From an uncultured Clostridium sp. (GTDB lineage Bacteria > Bacillota > Clostridia > Clostridiales > Clostridiaceae), in NCBI RefSeq assembly GCF_947072515.1, contig NZ_CAMTIG010000005.1, positions 1-64,000 on the forward strand: a stretch of DNA of 64,000 nucleotides, given 5' to 3'. This document shows positions 41,986 to 51,345 of the stretch, piece by piece (the stretch's first letter is position 1; each line of letters starts with the position of its first letter). A model generated the notes under the pieces. It did not search any database and had not been told where the DNA came from. It saw only the letters and a list, made by a program, of their open reading frames with translations. A program made the position numbers and the translations under genes.

Positions 41986-43497
41986 TTATTGTATTTGTTC
42001 CCCATTTAAAATTTTATTTAGCTTGTCTATATTTATATTTTCTTTAAAAATATCATAAAAATCTACAAATCTCTTTTCTTTATATTCACTAAAAGATTTT
42101 TCTTCTAACTTTTTATTACTTGTTACAACACCGTGTCTCGCTTTTAATATTTTTAAAAGCTTACGTCTAAATTCTTTACTTTCAAAAACTCCATGCATAT
42201 ATGTTCCAAATACATTTCCCTCTTTATTAGAAAATCCAATAATATTATTCATCTTGTCTATCATAAATGCTTCACATTCGCTTAGCATTTCTGTTTCACC
42301 TTCAATACTCTCATATCCATATAATGGACTTCCTGATAGCTCTTTAAGGTTATTTAGCATATTACACACATTTCCCTTTGCAATAGTCGTCTTATTAACA
42401 AATGTATATGTAGTCTTTAATGGTAATAAATCTAATCCTTTTAATTTAGTTCCCTTATTATCTATACTATATAAATCTTCAACTGTCGATCCAAGCATTT
42501 GCATTCCACCACAAATCCCCATTACAGTTTTCCCATTTTCTACAGCCTTTAATATTCCTTCTTCTAGTCCTTTTTCTTTCATGTATTCCAAATCTCTTAA
42601 TGTATTTTTACTTCCTGGAACAACTATAAAATCTGCTAACTCCATTTGTTCTGCTGTTTCTATTAAAAGCATCTTAACTTCTTTTTCATCTTCAAAAGGA
42701 TAAAAATCTGATACATGAGAAATTCCTGGAAATTTAACTACTCCAATTATTAAATCTCTCTTTTTATCAAATCTATATTGTTTCCCATAATCCTCTTCTG
42801 TTAATATATCTGTATTTATCTCTGGCATAACACCTAAAAATGGAATTTTCAATCTTTTCTCAAGCTTTGCAAGTCCTCTTTTTAAGTAGTCCATATCTCC
42901 ATTATATCCATTTATTATTATACCCTTTATTCTTTTTCTATCTTCTTTTGTAATAAGAGATAGTGTTCCATAAATATTAGCAAAAGAATTATTATCTAGA
43001 TAATCACTTACTAATACAATATCTGCATTTACATTTTTCGCAAAATTAAAGTTTAAAAACTCTTCTTCTCTATCAACGTATTCTAGGCATTCTCCTGTTC
43101 CTTCTATTAATATATACTCTTCACTTTTACTTATTTCTTCAAAACTAGAATACATAAACTCTTCGAAATCTTTTTTTACATCTTTGTAATTAAATGCTTC
43201 TGCTTTCGCATAGTCAGAACCTTTAACAAAGACCTTTGTTTTATTTTTTAAATTTTGTATTACTATTGGATTGTTATCTATTGAAGCCTCTTTATTTAAA
43301 GCATCTAATTTTAACTTTTCCATATATCCTATATACTGTTTTTCTGAAATTTCAGTTATTTTATTTGTTATTTCTAAAGGTTTAAAAGATGTTGCTTCTA
43401 TATTTCTTTCTTTTAAAAGCTTTCCTATGCATATGCTTATTAAAGTTTTTCCTACTCCATCTTTTATACCAAGTATTGCTATCTTATTGTTCAACAT
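41986..43497 (-). CDS. CobQ-like cobyric acid synthase, diverged and orphan
   Basis: A 503-residue, two-domain glutamine amidotransferase. The N-terminal P-loop domain reads 'IAILGIKDGVGKTLISICIG', and the C-terminal class I GATase has Cys in 'GICGGMQMLG' and His in 'TYMHGVFE'. The layout and length fit cobyric acid a,c-diamide amidase. However, the segment after the P-loop departs from usual CobQ ('FRAQNMSLN', 'EIGRAQ' equivalents are not evident). No other cobalamin gene is nearby. The ATG at 43497 has GGAG 6 nt upstream; the in-frame TTG four codons earlier does not. Confidence 0.75.
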   Translation of the reverse strand: MLNNKIAILGIKDGVGKTLISICIGKLLKERNIEATSFKPLEITNKITEISEKQYIGYMEKLKLDALNKEASIDNNPIVIQNLKNKTKVFVKGSDYAKAEAFNYKDVKKDFEEFMYSSFEEISKSEEYILIEGTGECLEYVDREEEFLNFNFAKNVNADIVLVSDYLDNNSFANIYGTLSLITKEDRKRIKGIIINGYNGDMDYLKRGLAKLEKRLKIPFLGVMPEINTDILTEEDYGKQYRFDKKRDLIIGVVKFPGISHVSDFYPFEDEKEVKMLLIETAEQMELADFIVVPGSKNTLRDLEYMKEKGLEEGILKAVENGKTVMGICGGMQMLGSTVEDLYSIDNKGTKLKGLDLLPLKTTYTFVNKTTIAKGNVCNMLNNLKELSGSPLYGYESIEGETEMLSECEAFMIDKMNNIIGFSNKEGNVFGTYMHGVFESKEFRRKLLKILKARHGVVTSNKKLEEKSFSEYKEKRFVDFYDIFKENINIDKLNKILNGEQIQ

Positions 43498-43600
43498 AAT
43501 CATCTCCAAAAATATATCGTTAACTCTAATTCTATCATCTATTTCAGTTATATTGAAGAATAAAATTTAAAAAATATCTTTTCTTTAATTTTATATATAA

Positions 43601-43640
43601 AAAAACTCTAACCTATAAATTTTAATAGGTAGAGTTTTTT
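43601..43640 (-). terminator. Terminator of purB
   Basis: AAAAACTCTA-ACCTAT pairs with ATAGGT-AGAGTTTTTT, with T-runs on the minus strand. Confidence 0.85.
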
Positions 43641-43665
43641 AACTTTTAATTTCTAACAACCATTT

Positions 43666-45096
43666 TTATACAGTTATTTCACTTTCAATATTAATTGCTT
43701 CTCTATGCTTTGCAATTATTGGATTAACATATTCATCTATAAATTCAACAACTTGACTTTCTGCTCTTCCAGTAAATAGCTTTGGATCTATTATATTTAA
43801 AATTTCTTCTTTTGATAATCCAAAAGTTTTATCTTCTATAATTCTGCTAATTAAATCATTATCAAGACCTTCGCCTTTTACTCTCTTTGCAGCTTCCATT
43901 GAGTGAACTCTTATTTTTTCATGAAGTTCTTGTCTATCTCCACCTCTTTTTACAGCTTCCATCATTATGTTTTCTGTAGCCATAAATGGTAATTCACTAT
44001 CTACATGTGCTCTTATTACCTTTGGATATACAACCATATTTTCTGAAATATTTATATATAGGTTTAATACTCCATCTAAGGCTAAGAATCCTTCTGCTAC
44101 AGCTATTCTTTTATTAGCAGAATCATCTAATGTTCTTTCAAACCATTGTGTTGATGCTGTAATAGCTGGATTTAATGCATCTACTATTACATATCTCGCT
44201 AATGCACTCATTCTTTCACTTCTCATAGGATTTCTTTTATAAGCCATTGCTGATGAACCTATTTGATGCTTTTCAAAAGGCTCTTCCATTTCTTTCATAT
44301 TTTGAAGTAATCTTAAATCATTACTAAATTTATATGCACTTTGTGAAATTTCTGAAAGCGTATTTAAAACTATAGAATCTAGTTTTCTTGGATAAGTTTG
44401 CCCTGTCACTCCATAGCTTTTATGGAATCCCATTTTTTCTGCAACTATTTTATCTAATTTTTTTACCTTTTCTTCATCACCTTCAAAAAGATTCATAAAA
44501 CTAGCTTGTGTTCCTGTAGTTCCTTTAACTCCTCTTAATTTTAAAGTACTTAAAAGGAATTCTATATTTTCCATATCCATTACTAAGTCTTGCATCCATA
44601 ACGTAGCTCTTTTTCCTACAGTAGTTAATTGAGCTGGTTGAAAATGAGTAAACCCTAAAGTTGGCATTTCTTTATATTCCATTGCAAACTTACTTAATCT
44701 ATCTAGAACAGTTACTATTTTATCTCTGATAAGTTCTAATCCATCTCTTAATATTATTATGTCTGTATTATCCCCTACATAGCAACTAGTTGCTCCTAAA
44801 TGGATTATCCCCTTAGCACTAGGACATTGTACTCCATATGCATAAACATGACTCATAACATCATGTCTAACTTCTTTCTCTTTCTTTATAGCCTCATCAT
44901 AATTTATATTATCTATATTTGCTCTTAATTCTTCTAATTGTTCTTCAGTTATATTTAATCCAAGTTCCTTTTCTCCTTCTGCTAAAGCTACCCATAGCTT
45001 TCTCCACGTAGAGAATTTCATATCATCTGAAAATATGTAACTCATTTCTTTTGATGCATACCTTGTATTAAGTGGTGTATTATAAATATTTCTCAT
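43666..45096 (-). CDS. purB: Adenylosuccinate lyase
   Basis: A 476-residue enzyme of the fumarase/ASL superfamily. It splits SAICAR to AICAR and adenylosuccinate to AMP in purine synthesis. It shows 'TSCYVGDNTD', 'LGFTHFQPAQLTTVGKRA' (catalytic His) and the signature loop 'IGSSAMAYKRNPMRSE'. The start at 45096 was chosen because GGAGG lies 6 nt before it; a seven-codon-longer in-frame ATG overlaps this site. It is a single gene with its own terminator, away from other pur genes. Confidence 0.95.
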   Translation of the reverse strand: MRNIYNTPLNTRYASKEMSYIFSDDMKFSTWRKLWVALAEGEKELGLNITEEQLEELRANIDNINYDEAIKKEKEVRHDVMSHVYAYGVQCPSAKGIIHLGATSCYVGDNTDIIILRDGLELIRDKIVTVLDRLSKFAMEYKEMPTLGFTHFQPAQLTTVGKRATLWMQDLVMDMENIEFLLSTLKLRGVKGTTGTQASFMNLFEGDEEKVKKLDKIVAEKMGFHKSYGVTGQTYPRKLDSIVLNTLSEISQSAYKFSNDLRLLQNMKEMEEPFEKHQIGSSAMAYKRNPMRSERMSALARYVIVDALNPAITASTQWFERTLDDSANKRIAVAEGFLALDGVLNLYINISENMVVYPKVIRAHVDSELPFMATENIMMEAVKRGGDRQELHEKIRVHSMEAAKRVKGEGLDNDLISRIIEDKTFGLSKEEILNIIDPKLFTGRAESQVVEFIDEYVNPIIAKHREAINIESEITV

Positions 45097-45250
45097 TTTA
45101 TACCTCCATACGAACATATTTTATATTTCAATAACTTTTATTCGTATTATATCATATTTTTTTCAATTTATCATCTTTTTTAACAAATTAGACTTTAAAT
45201 ACTCTCTTCCCATTATTATTCATATATTTTCTTTTCTTTATACAAATAAA

Positions 45251-45280
45251 AAAAAGACCCCTTTAAAGGAGTCTTTTCTT
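45251..45280 (-). terminator. Terminator of ptsH
   Basis: AAAAGACCCCTTT/AAAGGAGTCTTTT (one mismatch) immediately after the stop, with a T-run on the minus strand. Confidence 0.85.
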
Positions 45281-45281
45281 A

Positions 45282-45542
45282 CTAATCTTCTAAGTTTTCT
45301 ATTAAGCTTGCTATTTCTTCAACTGCTAAAGCTTCATCATCTCCTGATGCCATAACGGTTACAGTTGAATTAGCAGTAACTGCTAATGATAAAACTCCTA
45401 TTAAGCTTTTAACATTTGCTTTCTTACCATTGAATTCTATGCTTACATCCGATTTGAAAGATGAAGCCTTTTTAACTAATAAAGTTGCTGGTCTAGCGTG
45501 TAAACCAGTAGCATTTTTTACTAAAACCTCTTTAGATACCAT
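45282..45542 (-). CDS. ptsH: HPr phosphocarrier protein
   Basis: An 86-residue PTS phosphocarrier. H15 in 'ATGLHARPA' is the EI-phosphorylated site and S46 in 'NVKSLIGVL' is the HPr kinase site, so this is a true HPr rather than Crh (which lacks H15). It passes phosphate to EII enzymes and, as HPr-Ser46-P, works with CcpA. It stands alone without ptsI, as is common in clostridia. AGAGGTG precedes the ATG. Confidence 0.95.
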   Translation of the reverse strand: MVSKEVLVKNATGLHARPATLLVKKASSFKSDVSIEFNGKKANVKSLIGVLSLAVTANSTVTVMASGDDEALAVEEIASLIENLED

Positions 45543-45666
45543 GCAAATACACCTCTTTACTTAATATTGTGTTAATTACTATTAACTTTCTTAATTATAA
45601 ACTTTTTTCCTTATAATTTCAACTGTTCACTTTATTTTTATTATTGCTTTTATAATATATTTTCAA

Positions 45667-45927
45667 CTATCTTGGTTGAATGATTAATTTTATAGCTGTT
45701 CTTTCTTCACCATCTATTTCTATATCTGTAAACGCTGGTATACAGATTATATCTTTTCCAGTTGGTGCTACGAACCCTCTAGCTATTGCTATTGCTTTTA
45801 CCGCTTGGTTTATTGCTCCCGCTCCTATAGCTTGTATTTCAACAGTATTCTTTTCTTTTATGATAGCAGCTAATGCTCCTGCTACTGAGTTTGGGCTTGA
45901 TTTAGTTGATACTTTTAGTACTTCCAT
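45667..45927 (-). CDS. spoVS: Stage V sporulation protein S
   Basis: An 86-residue protein matching SpoVS: 'MEVLKVSTKSSPNSVAGALA', 'QAIGAGAINQAVKAIAIARG' and 'CIPAFTDIEIDGEERTAIKL'. It is an Alba-like fold protein needed for normal septation and coat assembly in sporulation. The ATG at 45927 is chosen because AGGAGG lies just upstream; the 25 in-frame codons before it are leader. The leader contains alternative ACCATT/AATGGT pairings. Confidence 0.95.
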   Translation of the reverse strand: MEVLKVSTKSSPNSVAGALAAIIKEKNTVEIQAIGAGAINQAVKAIAIARGFVAPTGKDIICIPAFTDIEIDGEERTAIKLIIQPR

Positions 45928-46282
45928 TTGTATATTCCTCCTTAGATTAATACCATTTTTCTTAATATTACCATGTAATGGTATATTATATATATTCTCC
46001 ATTTTCCCCTTTTTTCCTTTTTTTTCTTTAAATAAATTAAAATTTTACCATTTTTTCAGTTAATATCATGTTACTCTTTCTTTTTATTAAAAACTTCTAA
46101 CATTTACCACTAATTTTCAATGATTTATTAATATTTATTTGAAACTTTTTTAAATATTTTTTTATTTTATAGCTTATTTTTTAAAAAAATTTTTATTTTA
46201 ATCAATTTCATTTGTCTTTTCAATAATTTTTTTAATATTAAAAAATTTAAAAGAGGTATATCAAAATGATATACCTCTTTTA
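45928..46282. other. Leader of spoVS and AT-rich spacer
   Basis: 45950-45984 holds ATACCATT, TACCAT and AATGGTAT, which can form either of two mutually exclusive hairpins before the spoVS ribosome binding site. 45990-46245 is very AT-rich with no gene seen. The terminator of rny lies at 46249-46281. Confidence 0.45.
46249..46281 (-). terminator. Terminator of rny
   Basis: AAAAGAGGTATATCA/TGATATACCTCTTTT with a 3-nt loop, directly after the stop codon. Confidence 0.85.
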
Positions 46283-47824
46283 CTATTTTGCAAAATCAAT
46301 GGCTCTAGTTTCTCTAATTACACTGATTTTTATTTGTCCTGGATATTCTAATTGTTCTTCAACACTCTTCACTATATTACGTGAAAGTTCTATAGCTCCT
46401 GTATCGTCAATTTGATCTGGTTTAACCATAATTCTAATCTCTCTACCAGCTTGAATGGCATATGACTTTTCTACACCTTCATATGAGTTAGCAATTTCTT
46501 CTAACTTCTCTAATCTCTTAATATATGCCTCTAATGTTTCTCTTCTTGCACCTGGTCTAGCAGCTGAAATTGCATCTGCTGCTTGAACTAGTACCGACTC
46601 TAGACACTGCATTTCCACATCTCCATGATGGGCTGAAATTGCATTCACTACAAGTGGTGATTCACCATATTTCTTAGCAAGATCTCCACCAATTAATGCA
46701 TGTGGTCCTTCTTGCTCTTGATCTACAGCTTTACCTATATCATGTAGTAATCCTGCTCTTCTAGCTAGAGTAACATCTAAACCTAGTTCTGAAGCCATTA
46801 ACCCAGCTAAATATGAAACTTCTATAGAATGTTTTAAAACATTTTGCCCATAACTAGTTCTATATTTTAATCTTCCTAATAGTTTTGTAATCTCTGGATG
46901 AAGTCCATGAACACATGTTTCTAGTGTTGCTTGTTCTCCTTCTTCTTTAATGTTGTTTTCAACATCTTTTTGAGCTTTAATAACCATTTCTTCGATTCTT
47001 GCTGGATGTATTCTACCATCCACTATTAACTTTTCAAGTGCCATTCTAGCAACTTCTCTCCTAATAGGATCAAAGCTTGATAAAATAACTGCTTCTGGAG
47101 TATCATCTATAATTAAGTCAACTCCTGTTAATGTTTCTAAAGTTCTAATGTTTCTTCCTTCTCTACCTATTATTCTACCCTTCATTTCATCGTTTGGTAG
47201 TGCAACAACATGAACAGTCGTTTCTGAAACATGATCTGCAGCGCATCTTTGAATAGCAGTAGTTATGATTTCACGGGCTTTTTTGTCCGCTTCTTCTTTC
47301 GCTCTACTTTCAACTTCTTTAATCATTATAGCTGCATCGTGTGATATTTCTTTTTTGATTTCTCCTAAAAGAAGTTCTCGCGCTTCTTCCCCTGAAAGGT
47401 TTGCTACTCTTTCAAGTTCTTCTCTTCTTTTTGAATAAAGAAGATTTGCGTCTTCTTCTAGTTTTTCAACGTCTATCACTCTTTTATTAAGTGTTTCTTC
47501 TCTTTTTTCTAAAAGATCGTTTTTCTTATCAAGAGATTCTTCTCTCTGAATTACTCTTCTTTCAAGTCTTTGAACTTCATTTCTTCTCTCACGAGAATCT
47601 TTTTCAAGTTCATTTCTTAGTTTATGAACCTCTTCCTTAGCTTCTAAGATAGCTTCTTTCTTAGTAGATTCCGCTTCCCTCTTAGCATTTTCAAGTTGCA
47701 TTTCTGCTTCTTTTTCTAGAGTTTCAATTTTATTTTTTGATTTTGTTTGAATTGTTTTATATACTACTACTCCTAATATAAGTAGTACCAATATATATCC
47801 AATAATAATACCTGCTGCTTCCAA
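46283..47824 (-). CDS. rny: Ribonuclease Y
   Basis: A 513-residue membrane-anchored endoribonuclease that initiates mRNA decay. It has an N-terminal helix ('[20 protein letters not shown]'), a long coiled coil (about residues 30-190), a KH domain with '[15 protein letters not shown]', and an HD domain with 'LLHDIGKA'. The start is TTG at 47824, with AGGAGG 7 nt upstream. In-frame codons further upstream lack a ribosome binding site and would place charged residues before the anchor. Confidence 0.95.
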   Translation of the reverse strand: MEAAGIIIGYILVLLILGVVVYKTIQTKSKNKIETLEKEAEMQLENAKREAESTKKEAILEAKEEVHKLRNELEKDSRERRNEVQRLERRVIQREESLDKKNDLLEKREETLNKRVIDVEKLEEDANLLYSKRREELERVANLSGEEARELLLGEIKKEISHDAAIMIKEVESRAKEEADKKAREIITTAIQRCAADHVSETTVHVVALPNDEMKGRIIGREGRNIRTLETLTGVDLIIDDTPEAVILSSFDPIRREVARMALEKLIVDGRIHPARIEEMVIKAQKDVENNIKEEGEQATLETCVHGLHPEITKLLGRLKYRTSYGQNVLKHSIEVSYLAGLMASELGLDVTLARRAGLLHDIGKAVDQEQEGPHALIGGDLAKKYGESPLVVNAISAHHGDVEMQCLESVLVQAADAISAARPGARRETLEAYIKRLEKLEEIANSYEGVEKSYAIQAGREIRIMVKPDQIDDTGAIELSRNIVKSVEEQLEYPGQIKISVIRETRAIDFAK

Positions 47825-48018
47825 AACAACACCTCCTAAGCTTATTTTTTTATACTTAGCATAGTTGGTGTCATATTCATTCATGGTTATTCTTGAATAT
47901 GATAAACCAGTATTTGTTATTATTGTATATTAAAATTAAAATTATGTCAAGTTGGGCGATATAGAGCAAATATCTAATATTTTTCTCTGTATTTCTTCAA
48001 ATTTCTTTATATTTTATA

Positions 48019-48048
48019 AAAAGGAGAGATAAAAAAATCTCTCCTTTT
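48019..48048 (-). terminator. Terminator of recA
   Basis: AAAAGGAGAGAT/ATCTCTCCTTTT with a 6-nt A loop, just past the recA stop. Confidence 0.85.
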
Positions 48049-48054
48049 TAATAA

Positions 48055-49107
48055 TTATTCTTCTGTTTTTCCTGCTTTACTTACAGCAACTTCAGCTTTT
48101 GCTTCTGCCTTTGGTAAATTATATTTTTCTCTAATTGTATTTTCTATTTCTAATGCTGTTTCAGGATTTTCTTTTAAGTAAATTTTAGCATTTTCTCTTC
48201 CTTGCCCAAGTCTTATATCTCCGTATGAGAACCATGCTCCACTTTTTTGAACAATTCCTTCTTTAACTCCAACATCTACAATATTACCTTCTCTTGAAAT
48301 TCCTTCATTATACATAATATCAAATTCCGCTTGTCTAAAAGGTGGTGCAACTTTATTTTTAATAACCTTAACTCTTGTTCTGTTACCCATTATAAATTCA
48401 CCTTGTTTTATTGAATCAATTCTTCTTACATCTAATCTTACTGATGAATAGAATTTTAAAGCTCTTCCTCCTGGTGTAGTTTCAGGATTACCAAACATTA
48501 TTCCAACTTTTTCTCTAAGCTGATTTATAAATATTGCTACACAATTTGTTTTATTTATTGTTCCTGCTAGTTTTCTTAAAGCTTGAGACATAAGTCTAGC
48601 TTGAAGTCCTACGTGAGCATCTCCCATTTCACCTTCAATTTCTGCTTTTGGTACAAGAGCTGCAACTGAATCAATAACTATTGTATCTATAGCTCCTGAT
48701 CTAACTAATGCTTCTGTTATTTCTAATGCTTGCTCTCCTGTATCAGGTTGTGAAACTATTAAACTTTCAGTATCAACACCTAAATTTCTAGCATACGATG
48801 GATCTAAAGCATGTTCTGCATCAATAAATGCAACTGCTCCACCTCTTTTTTGTGTTTCAGCTACCATATGAAGTGCAACTGTAGTTTTACCTGAACTTTC
48901 TGGTCCATATATTTCAACTATTCTTCCTCTTGGTACTCCACCTATTCCTAATGCTATATCTAAATCTAAACACCCAGTTGATATTGCTTCAATGTCTAAT
49001 GATGCTTTTTCACCAAGCTTCATTACAGCACCTTTACCAAATTGTTTTTCTATTTGTCCCATAGCTGCTTCTATGGCTTTTAATTTATTTACATCTATAT
49101 TACTCAA
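48055..49107 (-). CDS. recA: Recombinase RecA
   Basis: A 350-residue RecA. Walker A 'GPESSGKTT' lies at about 67-75, '[13 protein letters not shown]' follows, Walker B is '[12 protein letters not shown]', loop L1 is '[10 protein letters not shown]', loop L2 is '[17 protein letters not shown]', and the C-terminal tail is acidic and alanine/lysine-rich. It drives homologous strand exchange and LexA cleavage. Upstream is a 253-bp gap with two hairpins; no clear LexA (Cheo-type) box was identified by eye. Confidence 0.98.
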   Translation of the reverse strand: MSNIDVNKLKAIEAAMGQIEKQFGKGAVMKLGEKASLDIEAISTGCLDLDIALGIGGVPRGRIVEIYGPESSGKTTVALHMVAETQKRGGAVAFIDAEHALDPSYARNLGVDTESLIVSQPDTGEQALEITEALVRSGAIDTIVIDSVAALVPKAEIEGEMGDAHVGLQARLMSQALRKLAGTINKTNCVAIFINQLREKVGIMFGNPETTPGGRALKFYSSVRLDVRRIDSIKQGEFIMGNRTRVKVIKNKVAPPFRQAEFDIMYNEGISREGNIVDVGVKEGIVQKSGAWFSYGDIRLGQGRENAKIYLKENPETALEIENTIREKYNLPKAEAKAEVAVSKAGKTEE

Positions 49108-49260
49108 TTAATACACCCTCCTCGATGAATAGAACAAATGTTCTTCTTAATATTAAGTATATATTATCTTATTATTATAGTCAACAATTTTAAAATAATT
49201 TATACATATGTTTTTTACTTTTATTCCATTTTATGTATTTTTATTTTTGTAAAAATAAAC

Positions 49261-49300
49261 TGCTAAAGCTTTATCTATATTTATAGTCACTGCTTTAGCA
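49261..49300 (-). terminator. Second hairpin in the pgsA-recA gap
   Basis: TGCTAAAGC/GCTTTAGCA with an inner CTATA/TATAG stem. It is followed on the minus strand by AGTTTATTTTTAC. It is either a backup terminator or part of the recA leader. Confidence 0.5.
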
Positions 49301-49321
49301 TATTATACTTCTTAAACGTTA

Positions 49322-49358
49322 AAATAAGAGAGTACTTTTATTAAGTATTCTCTTATTT
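49322..49358. terminator. Terminator of pgsA
   Basis: AAATAAGAGAGTACTT/AAGTATTCTCTTATTT (one mismatch) directly after the stop codon, with T-runs on both sides. Confidence 0.8.
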
Positions 49359-49360
49359 TT

Positions 49361-49951
49361 TTATTTATTAGTTGATATTACACCTTTATTTTTTCTAAAA
49401 TAATCCCAGCCAGATACAACTGTTATTACTACTGCTACATACATCATTATAGTTGGTAATGATGTAAAAGTGTATTCAATTATTTTATGATTTGCTACAA
49501 GATTTGTAAGGTATTTTGATGTTCCAATATTTACTTCTATTAGAAGTAATATTATCGCAATTATTTGTATAACTGTTTTTATTTTTCCCCACCAACTAGC
49601 AGCTATTACTTTTCCTTCAGATGCAGCTATAGTTCTTAATCCCGATACAGCAAACTCTCTAGCAATTATTATTATTGCAGCCCATCCTTGAACAAGCCCT
49701 AACTCTACCAACGAAATTAATGCTGCTGTTACTAGTAATTTATCCGCTAAAGGATCCATAAACTTTCCAAAATTAGTTACTTGATTCCTACTTCTTGCAA
49801 TATATCCATCTAATTTATCTGTTAAAGATGCAAGAATAAATATAAACGTTGCAATAAAAGTTCCATATGGTATTCCTTTTGCTACTATAAATACTAGGAA
49901 TATTGGAACTAATATTATTCTTACCATTGTTAATTTATTCGCAAGATTCAC
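49361..49951 (-). CDS. pgsA: CDP-diacylglycerol-glycerol-3-phosphate 3-phosphatidyltransferase
   Basis: A 196-residue membrane enzyme making phosphatidylglycerol phosphate. The CDP-alcohol phosphotransferase motif D-G-x2-A-R-x8-G-x3-D-x3-D is complete in '[19 protein letters not shown]' plus the following PLAD. The start is GTG at 49951 (M-N-L-A-N-K-L, as in relatives), with AGGAG 9 nt upstream. It overlaps the end of rimO by 17 bp, so the two are translationally coupled. Confidence 0.93.
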   Translation of the reverse strand: MNLANKLTMVRIILVPIFLVFIVAKGIPYGTFIATFIFILASLTDKLDGYIARSRNQVTNFGKFMDPLADKLLVTAALISLVELGLVQGWAAIIIIAREFAVSGLRTIAASEGKVIAASWWGKIKTVIQIIAIILLLIEVNIGTSKYLTNLVANHKIIEYTFTSLPTIMMYVAVVITVVSGWDYFRKNKGVISTNK

Positions 49952-51275
49952 ATATACCAACTCCTATTAGATCGTATTCAGCACTTTCCTCAATTTTAAC
50001 TTTTACAAAATCGCCCTTTTTAGGAGCTGTACAATCTTTTTTAAAGAACACTTCTCCATCTATATTTGGTGCCATTTCATAATTTCTTCCATAATAATAT
50101 TCTCCATTATTTCCTTCGACTAGAATATCATAAATTTTACCTATTTTCAAGTTATTTATCTCTTTTGAAACCTCATTTTGAACCTCCATAAGAGCTTTTT
50201 CTCTTTGTTCTTTAACTTCTTCATCCACTTGTTCTTCCATAATAGCAGCTGGTGTTCCTTCTTCTCTTGAATAAGTAAATACTCCAACTTTTTCAAGCTT
50301 TTTATCAATTAAAAATTCTTTTAATTCGTTAAATTCTTCTTCGCCTTCATTTGGGAATCCTACAATTAGAGATGTTCTTAATGCAATACCTTCAACTCTT
50401 TCTCTTAATGTATCTATTTTTGTTAATATGTCTTTTTTAGTTGTCTTTCTTCCCATAAGCTTTAATATTTTATCACTAATATGCTGAATTGGAAGATCTA
50501 AATATTTTACTACCTTCTCATTTTCACTTATTTCAGTGATTAATTCATCATATATTTCCTCTGGATAACAATATAAAAGTCTTATCCATTTTATTTCTTC
50601 TATTTTAGCAAGTTCTTTCAATAATATATGAAGATTTTGTTTTCCATATATATCTTTTCCATACATAGTTGTATCTTGTGCTATTAGTATTATTTCTTTT
50701 GTTCCTGAATTTGCTAATGCTTTTGCTTCTTCAATAATGTTTTCCATTTGTCTACTTCTAAATTTCCCTCTTATCTTAGGAATTATACAATATGTGCAAA
50801 AATTATCGCACCCTTCTGCTATTCTTATATAAGCAGTACTTTTATCAGTAGTTAAAAGTCTTATTCCTTCATTTATGTTCTTATCTGAATAATTCACATT
50901 TGTTATGATTTCATTATTATCTATAAAATTCAGTATTAATTTATCTATTTTTTCATAGTCATTAACACCTAGCATTATATCTATTTCTGGCATTAACTCT
51001 TGCAATTCACTACCATATCTTTGAGTTAAACATCCTGTTGCTATTAGTAACTTACAATTGTGATCTTCTTTATATTTTGCCATTTCTAAAATTGTATCTA
51101 TAGATTCTTGTTTTGCTTTTTCTATAAATCCACAAGTATTAACAATTATTATGTCAGCTTCCTTTGGATCATTTGTTATACTGTATGTCTGATTCATAAC
51201 ACCTAACATAATCTCTGAATCCACTCTATTTTTGTCACAACCTAAACTTACCATTCCTACTTTATATTTTGCCAA
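49935..51275 (-). CDS. rimO: Ribosomal protein S12 methylthiotransferase RimO
   Basis: A 446-residue radical-SAM methylthiotransferase. It has the N-terminal UPF0004 domain with cluster cysteines ('[12 protein letters not shown]', 'VNTCGF', 'ATGCLTQRY'), the radical-SAM '[11 protein letters not shown]' at about residue 155, and a C-terminal TRAM domain. It modifies Asp of ribosomal protein S12. The '[12 protein letters not shown]' form is RimO rather than MiaB. The start is TTG with AGGAGG 8 nt before it. It is followed by pgsA. Confidence 0.95.
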   Translation of the reverse strand: MAKYKVGMVSLGCDKNRVDSEIMLGVMNQTYSITNDPKEADIIIVNTCGFIEKAKQESIDTILEMAKYKEDHNCKLLIATGCLTQRYGSELQELMPEIDIMLGVNDYEKIDKLILNFIDNNEIITNVNYSDKNINEGIRLLTTDKSTAYIRIAEGCDNFCTYCIIPKIRGKFRSRQMENIIEEAKALANSGTKEIILIAQDTTMYGKDIYGKQNLHILLKELAKIEEIKWIRLLYCYPEEIYDELITEISENEKVVKYLDLPIQHISDKILKLMGRKTTKKDILTKIDTLRERVEGIALRTSLIVGFPNEGEEEFNELKEFLIDKKLEKVGVFTYSREEGTPAAIMEEQVDEEVKEQREKALMEVQNEVSKEINNLKIGKIYDILVEGNNGEYYYGRNYEMAPNIDGEVFFKKDCTAPKKGDFVKVKIEESAEYDLIGVGICESCE

Positions 51276-51345
51276 ACCGATTTCCTCCTGTGTTTCAATT
51301 GCTTATTTTATTTTATATCTCTTTTTATTTTATGACAAGTAAATT

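Noticed and set aside
43498..43600. Possible B12 riboswitch near cobQ
   Set aside because: No B12-box-like conserved sequence or long structured leader was seen upstream of cobQ.
45097..45117. Seven-codon N-terminal extension of PurB
   Set aside because: The extension codons contain the GGAGG ribosome binding site for the ATG at 45096.
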